Positions 21,737 to 31,425 of a stretch of 64,000 nt of DNA are shown here, in pieces. The notes below the pieces were generated by a model. The model saw nothing but the letters and a program-made list of their open reading frames with translations. It did not search any database and was not told the origin of the DNA. The stretch's first letter is position 1, and the number at the start of each line of letters is the position of its first letter. The translations under genes were made by a program, and so were the position numbers. The stretch is from positions 381,385,582-381,449,581 of the forward strand of contig CM057337.1 in NCBI GenBank assembly GCA_030015575.1. The letters are read 5' to 3'. This DNA is from Agapanthus africanus. Lineage: Eukaryota > Streptophyta > Magnoliopsida > Asparagales > Amaryllidaceae.

Positions 21737-22848
21737 TTCTTGGCTCTTCACTTGGTCGAGTTTGGTGCAGTGTATCTCTGGCTTGGTTTTAGGATTTTTA
21801 AGATGGTTTATATGTGCCCAGATTTTCCAGAATAGAAATTTGTTTTTGGGGGCCTATAAATCCGTATTTTTCCGAACTTCAATACACTTTGACTATAAGG
21901 GTTATATCTGTGATGTTTGAATGTATTGAACGTCGGCTAATCGCTATATGTCGATTAGTCGGGGTTATACATATCTGTGATCTGTGATTGATGATGATAT
22001 GTGTATATGAATGGGTTGGATTGTCACGGATAAATAGCCGGGGTGGATGTGAGATGAGTGTTGCTTTTTTCTTTCATTCATTGTAACATGTAAATTGATG
22101 TAATATTATTATTTGTTTGTCCGCACAACCGGGTCGGGGTTGTAGCCGTCATTGTATAATTCTTTTTACTGTTTTTGCTCCTAGGATAGACCCATGGAGG
22201 GGTGCACAAACTACCGGGTATCTCGAAGTGCCGAGTGGCCTACTCACGGTGGTGAGGGAGGTTGCTTCGTTTCGGGTACTTGGCGGGTAGTTTGCCGCAC
22301 CCGTAGGGGTCTTGGATGGGGTATTGGCTATTCACCGCGACCGTGTAATCCGCTTTTCGTTGCAGGCTCGAACGGATTGCGGATTCCTAGTATATCCAAT
22401 GTATTCATCTGTGATCTGTAATGTCTATCATTGCTATATATTTATATATGATAACTATTTAGGCGTTGCTTATGTTTTACAGCCGCGCTAGCCCAGCCCC
22501 CGCTCTGTCGTTAGTTAAGTAACCTAACAGGTGATGACGGGGCCCTGTGGCGAATGCGAATGGCATAAGCGTACGTCATATTTTGGTTGTTTTCTGCAAT
22601 GGTAGGATTAAATGATGGGACGCATTAAAAGAACTAATGCAAGAAAATAAACCAAGTAAAAGTCGATTGGAACACTTTGAAAACCACTCGGTTCTTTTCA
22701 AAACTAAACTTTTAAACACGGAGCTTGAACCACTCCTTTTAAAAGCTATCTCGTTCCATCGATTATATCAAGTTCACTACGTTCACGGTTTCGCCAGAAC
22801 CATTCGTAGCCCTCCGTCATTCCACATGAATGGTCAAAAGTATTCAAG

Positions 22849-23058
22849 CTATGTATTTTGGCCAAAGTCAAGGCATAGTGATTGGTAGCTATTGGGTATT
22901 CATGTGCAGCATAGATAGATGCGTTGGTTTGGGACAGTTGTACTGCCATTTTGGCCAAAGTCAAGGGTAGGTACGGGTGGGTCCAAATTAACCAGGAGAA
23001 TGACGGGTAGAACTTGACATGTGACTTATGATATTTTGGCCAAAGTCAAGGTCATAAG
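22849..23058 (+). ncRNA. Three constant-loop hairpins, CopiaA leader
   Basis: The motif TTTTGGCCAAAGTCAAGG occurs three times, each time enclosed by a different stem. Hairpin 1 (22849-22878) is CTATG/CATAG. Hairpin 2 (22940-22974) is GTAC/GTAC extended by wobble pairs and a bulge. Hairpin 3 (23025-23058) is CTTATGA/TCATAAG. The same three-fold series is present, in the same order, in the NA leaders. Possible roles are packaging, dimerisation or Gag binding; none is shown. Confidence 0.72.
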
Positions 23059-23254
23059 AGCATGGGGCAAAAATCCACATCGGGAGTTTCATAAGTACTG
23101 AAACTTGCTAGCGCTGCATACCATTTGGAGTGTGATAATTCTGGTAGGATTCCTTCGGTTTTATCACACGATGATATTTGGATCCCGATCCTACTGTGAG
23201 TATATGCTACTCCTCGGGAAAACTCTCACTTAACGATCAATGCTATAAACTTAG

Positions 23255-23370
23255 TAGGTGTCTAGAAAGGTGTTAGCGGGGCTACGCCCACAGGGAAAAG
23301 AGGTTACTTAATTAAGGAACTTCGCGAAAGCGTTGGAAAACCTCCCTCGAAGTACCAACACTGGCCTGGC
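23255..23370 (+). ncRNA. Shared structured leader block, CopiaA copy
   Basis: It starts GGTGTCTAGAAAGGTGTTA and contains a 30-nt run at 23309-23338 that is identical to AthR 45740-45769. Pairings visible are outer GTGTT/AACAC (23270-23274, 23357-23361), hairpin GGGC-TAC-GCCC (23279-23289), stem GAGGTT/AACCTC (23300-23305, 23339-23344) and tetraloop hairpin CGC-GAAA-GCG (23323-23332). Together these make a three-way-junction shape about 190 nt before gag. Confidence 0.7.
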
Positions 23371-23555
23371 TGAACGGTTAAGCAAGTATTGTACGGTGAG
23401 ATTGATACTGACTAATCCTTTCTTTACGGTTTGAGAAGGGATTCGAGAGACAGTGGGAGCCATCCTGTTTAGACAAACTAAAACCACTCTAAACTTGCAA
23501 GAGCATCATACTAAAGTGTTTCTTTTCTCGCTCCTAATTGCAGTGACCATTCAAC

Positions 23556-24370
23556 ATGACCGGACTTAAGTTATTACTAGATAAAAACATATTGACAGGG
23601 CCAAACTACAAAGATTGGCTCAGGAATGTCAAGATGGCAATCACTTACGACAAGCTGGGGTATCTCCTTACCACCAAAGCTCCCCCTGTCCCAGGTCCCA
23701 AAACCAGTGTCGTAGATAGGGAAATCTACAAGACCTGGGAAATAGATTGCGCGAAGGCCGATGCCTCGTACTTGCCTCGATGGACAACGAACATCAGAGG
23801 AGGCACGAGAATATGGACCTAGAGTCTATATTTCTTCATACAAAAGAACTGTATGGAGAGCAGTCTCGTATCGCAAGATACGAAGTGTCGAAGAAGTTGT
23901 TTTCGGCAAGATTGGCCGTCGGATCATCGGTAACGGAACACGTGCTTAAGATGATTGGCTACATAGAGGAGCTCGGAGAACTTGGGACCACGTTGGAGAA
24001 TGAGCTCTATACGGACTTGATTCTCCAGTCCCTTCCTTCCACTTACGCCCAGTTCATCCTGAACTTCAACTTACAGGAAAAAGAAGTTGAACTTTCAGAG
24101 CTCCTCAACATGCTGAGGAGTGCAGAGGGCACCCTACAGAAAAGTAGGGAGACATCTACTTTGTTTGTAGGAGGATCTTCCTCTTCTAGATCCTGGGCGA
24201 AAGCCAAGGGTAAGAAGAAGAAAGCCCCCGCCAAACCAAGAGGCGGTGTCAGTAAAGTGGATACGAAGGGAAAAGGAAAAGCAACAAAGGTAGCGGGAAA
24301 GCTGGTGGGGAAGGAAGAATGCTTCTACTGTCACAAAAGTGGTCACTGGAAACAGAATTGCAAGGCTTAG
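23556..24370 (+). pseudogene. gag: CopiaA gag (one frameshift)
   Basis: This encodes the capsid/nucleocapsid polyprotein of a copia element, which forms the cytoplasmic particle in which reverse transcription occurs. The first ATG of the conserved frame is at 23556 (start MTGLKLLLDKNILTGPN, with the NYKDWL motif). The frame changes around 23750-23770; the protein continues with ASMDNEHQRRHENMD in the frame of pol, so one base has been lost or two gained. Near the C-terminus is a basic stretch (KAKGKKKKAPAK), then one zinc knuckle CX2CX4HX4C (CFYCHKSGHWKQNC, 24320-24361). A TAG at 24368-24370 follows at the gag-protease boundary. The about 270-codon length is normal for the lineage. Confidence 0.88.
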
Positions 24371-27300
24371 AAGGCCAGAACACAGGATTTGAAGCGAGTT
24401 GCGGCTTCAGCTTCAGGTGTGTATGTTATTGAAAACTGTTTATCAATAAACTCTACATCCTGGGTATTGGATACCGGATCAGGATCTAATATCTGTAATT
24501 CTTTGCAGGCGTTGAGAAAGCGTAGAGTTTTGAAGACAGGTGACATGACCCTCAGAGTTGCAAACGGTGCTAGCATGGATGCTGAGGCCGTGGGGGACTA
24601 TCACCTGGGATTGTCAGATGGACACTTTTTGGTTTTGCGTAGTTGTTATTATGTACCAAATGCAACCTGTAATATCATTTCTGTATCTTTATTATCTAAA
24701 GAAGGTTATGAATTTTCATTTGTAAGTAATGTAGTGAACATTCACCTTAATCAAGTTTTGATTGGGTCAGGTACATTGAACAACGGTATATACGTGTTAA
24801 ACCAACCACAGATTTTCAATGTCCAGAATACACACAAAAGAAGGTCTCCAGAAATCAATAAAACTTTCTTATGGCATTGTAGACTGGGTCACATCAATCA
24901 GAGAAGGTTGACTAAGTTACATACAGAAGGATATTTGGATCCGTTCGAATATCAATCGTATGCAACTTGTCAATCATGTCTCAAGGGAAAGATGACAAGG
25001 ACTCCGTTCACTGGACATGGAGTAAGAGCGAACGAGCTCTAGGGACTCGTACACAGCGACGTGTGCGGTCCAATGTCTACACTTGCACGAAGCGGTTATT
25101 CTTACTTAATTACTTTTACGGATGACTTTTCAAGGTACGGTTATGTCTTCTTAATGAAACATAAATCCGAGGCTTTTGAAAAATTCCAGGAATATAAGAA
25201 TGAAGTAGAAAAACAAACAGGCAAAAGTATCAAGGCACTGAGATCTGATCGAGGTGGTGAATACTTGAGTGCCGAGTTCCTGGGTTACTTTAAAGAGAAT
25301 GGAATTCTCTCTCAGCTTACTCCTCCATACACTCCGCAACATAACGGTGTATCGGAGAGACGGAACCGAACCCTATTGGATATGGTACGGTCCATGATGA
25401 GTAACGCTGAGTTACCGCGATCGTTCTGGGGATATGCGCTAGAATCAGCTGCATACCTTTTGAACCGAGTTCCAACTAAGACTGTGCCTACTACACCATA
25501 TCAGATGTGGTGTGGGAAGAGACCCTATCTTAATCACATTAAGACATGGGGATGTCCAGCTTTTGTAAAAAAGCAGCATGCGGACAAGCTCGAGGCACGT
25601 TCAGTACAGTGCAAGTTTGTGGGATATCCAAAGAACTCCAAGGGATATTACTTCTATTGCGAAGAGGAACAAAAAGTCCTTGTCTCTCGCCATGCCCACT
25701 TTCTAGAACACCAGTTCATAGAAAAAGAATTAAGTGGGAGCGCAATAGAACTGGAAGAAATTCCAGAACCACGAGCTATTACTGAAAGCTTAGTAGAACC
25801 AGAGGGTTCGAAAGATCAGGACATTCCCACGCCACTCCGCAGGAGTAGTAGGCAGTCTCATCCGCCCGAGAGATACTACAGTTTTCTCATTGACGCGGAT
25901 AGAGAGGATTGCATCATAGACTTTGATGAGCCTGCTAGCTTCCAGCAAGCCATTCAGAGCGTCGACTCGGTAAAATGGCTGGATGCAATGCGGACCGAAA
26001 TGGAGTCCATGTACAGCAACAAAGTATGGACGTTGGACATTGCTCCAGATGGGGTAAAACCCGTAGGATGCAAGTGGATCTTCAAAAGGAAGATTGGTGT
26101 AGATGGACAGGTTGAGACCTATAAAGCTAGACTGGTAGCAAAGGGTTTTCGTCAGCGACCTGGTTTGGACTATGACGAAACCTTTTCTCCAGTAGCTATG
26201 CTGAAATCCATTCGGATCCTTCTTGCCATTGTTGCCTTCCACGATTATGAGATTTGGCAGATGGACGTAAAGACAGCTTTTCTAAATGGACATTTAGAGG
26301 AGTGTGTCTATATGGATCAGCCAGAGGGTTTCATTCAGAGTGGGAGCAGCGGAAAGGTGTGCAAGCTGCTTAAGTCTATTTATGGACTAAAGCAGGCATC
26401 GCGGAGTTGGAACATCTGTTTTGATGAGACAGTCAAGGAATTTGGCTTTATCAAAAATCCAGATGAACCATGCATCTTTTGTAGATTTGTAGCGAGAACT
26501 GTGGTATTCCTCGTTTTATACGTGGATGACATTCTCTTAATAGGAAATGACATTCCTATGCTACAATCTGTCAAGGGGTTCTTGTCACACAGGTTCTCCA
26601 TGAAAGACCTGGGTGATGCCTTATACATTCTGGGTATCCGGATCTACCGTGACAGATCCAAGAGGATATTAGGACTTTCGCAGTCCAGGTACATCGACAC
26701 CATACTGAAGAGATTCAGTATGGAAGATTCCAAGCGCGGTAATCTACCGGCTTGTCACGGGATCACCCTCTCCAAAGAGATGTCTCCCAAGATGGATTTG
26801 GAGAGGGATCGCATGTCTATTATACCCTATGCTTCTGCGGTAGGCTCTATAATGTATGCGATGTTGTGTACCAGACCGGATGTGGCTTATGCACTAAGTG
26901 TGGTATGCAGGTATCAGTCAAACCCTGGGGAGAAACATTGGATAGCAGTAAAGAACATTCTCAAGTACCTGAGAAGGACTAAGGAGATGTTCTTGGTGTA
27001 TGGCGGAAAAGACCTGCAGATTGAGGCCTTTGCTGACTCCAGCTTCTAGAGTGACAAGGATGATTCCAAGTCCATGTCGAGTTTTGTCTTTACCCTCAAT
27101 GGAGGTGCGGTGTGTTGGAAGAGCTCCAAACAGGAAACCGTTGCTGACTCGACTATGGAAGCGGAATACATCGCTGTATCTGATGCCGCAAAAGAAGCTG
27201 TCTGGATAAGGAAGTTCTTGAGAGAACTTGAGGTGGTTCCGTCCATTCTTGACCCAATACCTGTGTATTGCGACAACAACGGGGCTATAGCTTTAGCGAA

Positions 27301-27505
27301 GGAACCCAGGTCCCATCAGAAATCCAGACACATCTTAAGGCAGTAGCACCTGATCAGGGAGATCGTAGATCGCCAGGAGATCGAGGTCCGGAGAGTTGCA
27401 TCAGAGGATAACACAGCAGATCCATTCACAAAGGCCTTGTCCCAGACTCAGTTCGAGCGGCTGATCGAGATGATAGGTCTTCGATACGCCAGTACATGGC
27501 CTTAG
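24371..27505 (+). pseudogene. pol: CopiaA pol: protease, integrase, RT, RNase H (three internal TAG stops)
   Basis: Copia-order polyprotein in the same frame as the second part of gag. The protease has WVLDTGSGS (Asp codon 24470). Integrase has an HHCC region (HCRLGHIN...CQSC) and catalytic Asp 25058, Asp 25247 (SDRGGEY) and Glu 25355 (NGVSERRNRT). The linker is LRRSSRQSHPPERYYSF. RT has MDVKTAFLNG and YVDDILLIG (about 26519). RNase H has [10 protein letters not shown] and [13 protein letters not shown], and the end is ADPFTKAL before the TAG at 27503. Stops at 25040, 27047 and 27344 interrupt it; all are TAG. Apart from these the frame is open for about 1045 codons, so the decay is recent. 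Product if intact: particle enzymes for cDNA synthesis and integration. Angela/BARE assignment is by motif resemblance. Confidence 0.92.
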
Positions 27506-27519
27506 TGCAAGTGGGAGAT
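27505..27519 (+). other. CopiaA polypurine tract
   Basis: GTGCAAGTGGGAGAT directly precedes the 3' LTR start at 27520. Confidence 0.9.
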
Positions 27520-29549
27520 TGTTAGTGTATATGCCCTAGAGGCCATTACTGTACCATACTAGTTTGTATATTACTTGATGGAAGCTTGGGATATTCACAG
27601 TTGTATATACAATCTTGCTCGAAATGGTAGTATGCTACTTGGTTTGTCTCTGCTTTAATATGTGCATGTGTTTCTTTTAGCATATTGCTGATATACATAT
27701 TAGTAGAGCCCTTAGGATCTTTGCTTGATTACCAGCGTTGTGATGGCGCTCACACTCGTGGGAGCTGGGTGATCTATAAGCACATCCTTATACAGGTCCC
27801 TGGTCGTTGGACTATCGAGACAGGGCATCGACGCTCCGGAGTAGACTAGCGTATGCGCTTCTCATCCCAGCGTGGGAGACGGTCTGTCCCACAGCCGTCA
27901 GTACGTTGTACTTGAGATAGTATGCGGGTGCTCGTTAGGTTACGAGTACACTGGACAGGACTCGTCGGGAACTGTTGGTTGGTATTATACCTATCGTCAG
28001 TGATCAGTTCCCAGGTGACATGAGTACAGCTTAGTCCGCTGACTTGACACTGTCACTTCGCCTCGAGTGTGTTCCTACTGCACTTTGATTGCTACCCTAC
28101 CACGGCTCAAAGGAGTCGTGCAAATAGGTAGTTTTTGGGTGCAGTCCCGAAGCACTTGGAGGCAGTGACGGTTAGACAGGATTCGTCTCTCCCGGTATTG
28201 GGGGTTGACATCGCGCTGTGTCTAAGAGAGCCATTACACGAGTAGTCCCTCGCCACGGCAAGCGGGATATACTGGTAGGTTTCCAGTGTTATCTCAGGGT
28301 GTTCTGGGCTACACTCCGCCACGACTTATACCGCTATTAGGGGACTGACGTTCACCGCCCCCTAGGCCCGCCATGCGATGTATCAGACGAACAGACCGGA
28401 CTGCACGGAGATTGTCACATACAGGCTCAGTAGGAGTTCGGATCGGGTTCACCTCGTCAGTCTTCTTATCGACATCTACCTGGGGACCGTTACTACAGCT
28501 AGTGCCGCTTGCGGTCTGTGGTTTAACCCACTCCCAGCGTAGTGTCGAGTCTTTAGAGTCCCACACAGAGAGCTATTCGCCTTTAGGCAAAATGAGTATA
28601 GGTCGCATGGTTTTGCGACAGGGTTCGCTCACATTCGCGCACTTGTGCACGTTTGCTGTCCGGACAGTTTATACTAGCGGGCTTTGGTTTAAGCCGGATC
28701 CTAGTATATGATTTGGGATTGGTTTTTCTCATTGTATTCGTGTTCCTCGGATCACGAATGCGGGTGCGTATGCACAGTTGCTTGAGATTGAGGGAGAGGA
28801 CCTTGATTAGGGTTAATGGCTATTGTCATTTTATTAACCCTAATTCTTATGTGTGTATTTTAGTTAATTGATAATTAGTTTAATAATTGTGCATGGTTAT
28901 GGTTGTTGACCATTTGACCTCCTTGACTTGTTGACCTAGGTTGACACTTTGACCATCATCATTTCTTTTGGAAGATGCTTTTTTATCCTTGCAAATTGAA
29001 ATGATAATGGTCATGTCATGATTAGCCATGACAATTATCTAGCTAATTATTTAATTAAAATAATATACACATATTAGAGAGAATGGTTCACATTATTCTC
29101 ATTCTATCATATCTTTTCTCTCTCTTGTTCTTCCTCTCCCTCAAGCTCCCTCCCTCTCATGTGTTGAGAAACACTTGAGCTTGAGAAAAACCCTCTCTTG
29201 ATCATCTTTACTCTCATCTATGGTTCAAGGACTAGCAGTTCTTGCACCCTAGTTACTTCTAGCTTGGAGTTGAAGCCAAAGGTTAAGGCTTTCGGGTGGA
29301 TCTTTTTTCGACGTGAGAAGACGACCATGGTGACCTCCTTCCACCACTCCAAGGAGCAAGGAGAGAAGGACTTAAAGCCCAAGGTATAACCTTTCTAGCA
29401 CTTAGCTAGTTACTAGTTAGCTTTAGCAAGTTTTTGTTTAGCAAAGATCCTTCTAGCTCTAGTCCATGTTGCCTAAGCTCATAAAAATCCGATTTTTATT
29501 CCGTTTTCCGCCTCCCCGCAAGCACCGGGATGGGCAACGTGGACTTACA
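27520..29549 (+). mobile_element. CopiaA 3' LTR (2030 bp)
   Basis: It runs TGTTAGTGTATATG to GTGGACTTACA, followed by AGATC (29550-29554). It is the uninterrupted counterpart of the split 5' LTR and shows the empty NA3 site (CACATTATTCTC, 29089-29100). Confidence 0.95.
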
Positions 29550-31105
29550 AGATCGCTAAGCATCCAGCCATTCTTACAGAGTCCCACTCCTGATGGCCTG
29601 CTCGAAACAAGTTGGGTCATCATCTCATGATGCAATCCTTGCTCACACAGTCATAGAGAAATCGAAGTATCTCTCAGGTGGGTGAGGAACCCTACTACAT
29701 CGGCGGAGAGGCTGAGGTTCGTTAGAAACTATTGAATCCTTTGGTTCTACCAAATCATCAGTTGCAGTTTGTATAGCTGGAACACTTTCCAGTTCTACCT
29801 CATGACCAATAATTTCTTCACAAGAAATTCCCTTTCACAAAGGTGGCATGTTGAGAAACAAAACATCTTTTGTTCCTCGGTTAGGTAGAAGATATTCCCT
29901 TGCGAATGCTTGGGATATCCAATAAACTTCTACAGAACTGACTTTGCCTCGAGCTTGTCCAGATTATGCTTTTAGACATAGGCTGGACAACCCCAAATCT
30001 TAACTTACTTAAGATATGGGCTCTTCCCATTCCATATCACATATGAAGTGGTAGGCAACTGATTTGATTGGAACCCTATTCAATAGGTATGCAGTTTCTC
30101 AAGTGCATAACTCCCAAAAGAAAATAGGAAACTCAGTAGTACTCATCATAGAGCGCACCATATCTAATAGGGTGAAATTGCTCCGCCCCGATACACCGAC
30201 GTGCTGTGATGTATACGGAGGAGTAATGCTGAGAAAGAATATCATTCTCCTTTAGAATAGTCCAGGAATTCAGTGCTCAAGTATTCTCCTCCTTGATCTC
30301 ATCAAAGGACATAATACATATACCCGTTTTTGGTTCTATACTTTTATCTTATATTTTGTGATTATCTCAAAAGTTTCGTATTTGTGTTTCAACAGGAACA
30401 TATGTCTGAATCTTGAGAGATCATCAGTGAATGTAATGAAGTACAAAGAACCGGTCTTGGCATGTGTAAACAGGGGACCTTCATACATCAGCATGTATCA
30501 ATCCCGAGAGTTTCACTAACTCTTTTTCTGTTTCCAATGAACGGAGCTGTGGTCATCTTATCTCTGTGACATGATCGGCAAGTTTCATAAGATGTAAATT
30601 CAAACTAATTTAAATATGCATCTAGATGTAACTTCAGCTAGTCGGCTCGTATTGATATGACCTAGTCTACAATGCCTCGAGAAGGATTCTTTCATTTCTG
30701 AACTTTTCCTCTTGGGTTTGTTCTGTATGTTAAGAACTGTTGTTTGATTTAGAACGTATATGCTTTTAGATAACGTGCCTGAACCGATCAACTCTTGATA
30801 TAGAAATTGTTCAAAACATTATCCAACAATACAAAATTATATCCTTCTTTAAAGAGACTGATATGATATATATCAGGTTCGGTATCTAATAACATTCGTT
30901 CAGAATCAATGTATTCTGGTAATACAGGGTGATAACTGCCAACAGACTTGGCTGCAACACTTGCATCATTTCCAACTCTTGAAACTTATCACCCGTTCTG
31001 AGTTCTCTACCTATCTGTAGCCCATGTAACAAATTACATTTGCGGGATCCTGATCCGGTATCTCATACCCAGGACGTAAAGGATACTGAGAAACAGTTCT
31101 TTGTA
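29550..31105 (-). pseudogene. NA1 decayed RT/integrase/protease (part 2)
   Basis: This continues the NA1 pol after CopiaA. It begins with AGATC (duplication copy) and GCTAAGCATCCAGCC, collinear with NA3 14027. Recognisable pieces on the minus strand are the linker (about 29640-29780), the integrase core (about 30290-30500) and the protease/integrase junction at 30600-30791 (GSGTLSKSIYVLNQ, HCRLGHINTSRL). The protease SFTSWV is at about 31063-31100. Immediately after this the leader begins; the segment present in NA3 between about 15455 and 15986 is missing. Confidence 0.78.
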
Positions 31106-31215
31106 ATAAAATACACTCGCAGCGGGAATCGGGATCCAACCATCTCATAGAAGGTATGTAATCTCATTACAAATTTCAACACTTGAAATTCCCAATAATA
31201 TTTTATCCCAAGCCT

Positions 31216-31425
31216 CCTATGACCTTGACAAAGGCCAACAAACCATAGGCTGCTAGTCAAGTTCAACCCGTCATTTCCTGATTGAATCAAACCCACCCGC
31301 ACGATCCTTGACAAAGGCGAACAAGGTAATACGACTACCCTAATCCAATCTGCATCATATGCATAAGCAGATAAGTACTATCCAGCTACCGCACACTACG
31401 CCTAGACAAAGGCCAACAAACGTAG
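31216..31425 (-). ncRNA. Constant-loop hairpins, NA1 copy
   Basis: Hairpin 3 is CCTATG/CATAGG (31216-31249) and hairpin 1 is CTACG/CGTAG (31396-31425), both around CTTGACAAAGGCCAAC-like loops. The middle repeat (about 31296-31332) has an altered stem. Stem changes relative to NA3 are on both sides. Confidence 0.65.

Larger units (their letters stand above)
21496..23555 (+). other. CopiaA leader (2.06 kb, untranslated)
   Basis: This is non-coding sequence between primer site and gag. In order it holds a GC-rich hairpin (21689-21736), a segment homologous to the NA leaders (about 21950-22560), and a simple hairpin TTTGAAAA/TTTTCAAA (22676-22702). These are followed by three constant-loop hairpins (22849-22878, 22940-22974, 23025-23058), the block shared with AthR (23255-23370), and an acceptor-like CTCCTAATTGCAG ending at 23543, 12 nt before the gag ATG. 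Short ORFs here are not conserved. Confidence 0.8.
9037..29549 (+). mobile_element. CopiaA: nearly complete Angela-like copia element, interrupted by NA3
   Basis: It is flanked by the exact duplication AGATC (9032-9036 and 29550-29554) and inserted in the NA1 interior. It consists of a 5' LTR (9037-10616 plus 21030-21481), primer site 21483-21495, leader, gag, pol, polypurine tract 27505-27519 and 3' LTR 27520-29549. The 5' LTR contains the whole NA3 element. By eye the two LTRs are close, with scattered substitutions, for example around 9349-9410 against 27830-27890. The coding region has one frameshift and four TAG stops, so this copy cannot make its proteins. It is still the best model here for the helper of the NA family. 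Confidence 0.95.

Noticed and set aside
22849-23058. Regularly spaced repeats resembling a CRISPR array
   Set aside because: Only three copies with different flanking stems, eukaryotic retrotransposon context, and no cas genes.
23255-23370. Known self-cleaving ribozyme (hammerhead or twister) in the shared block
   Set aside because: The hammerhead core CUGANGA is absent and I could not place the twister consensus; GAAA here is the loop of a simple hairpin.
25790-26242. Minus-strand ORF of 150 codons
   Set aside because: Antisense of CopiaA pol, which has clear domains on the plus strand.
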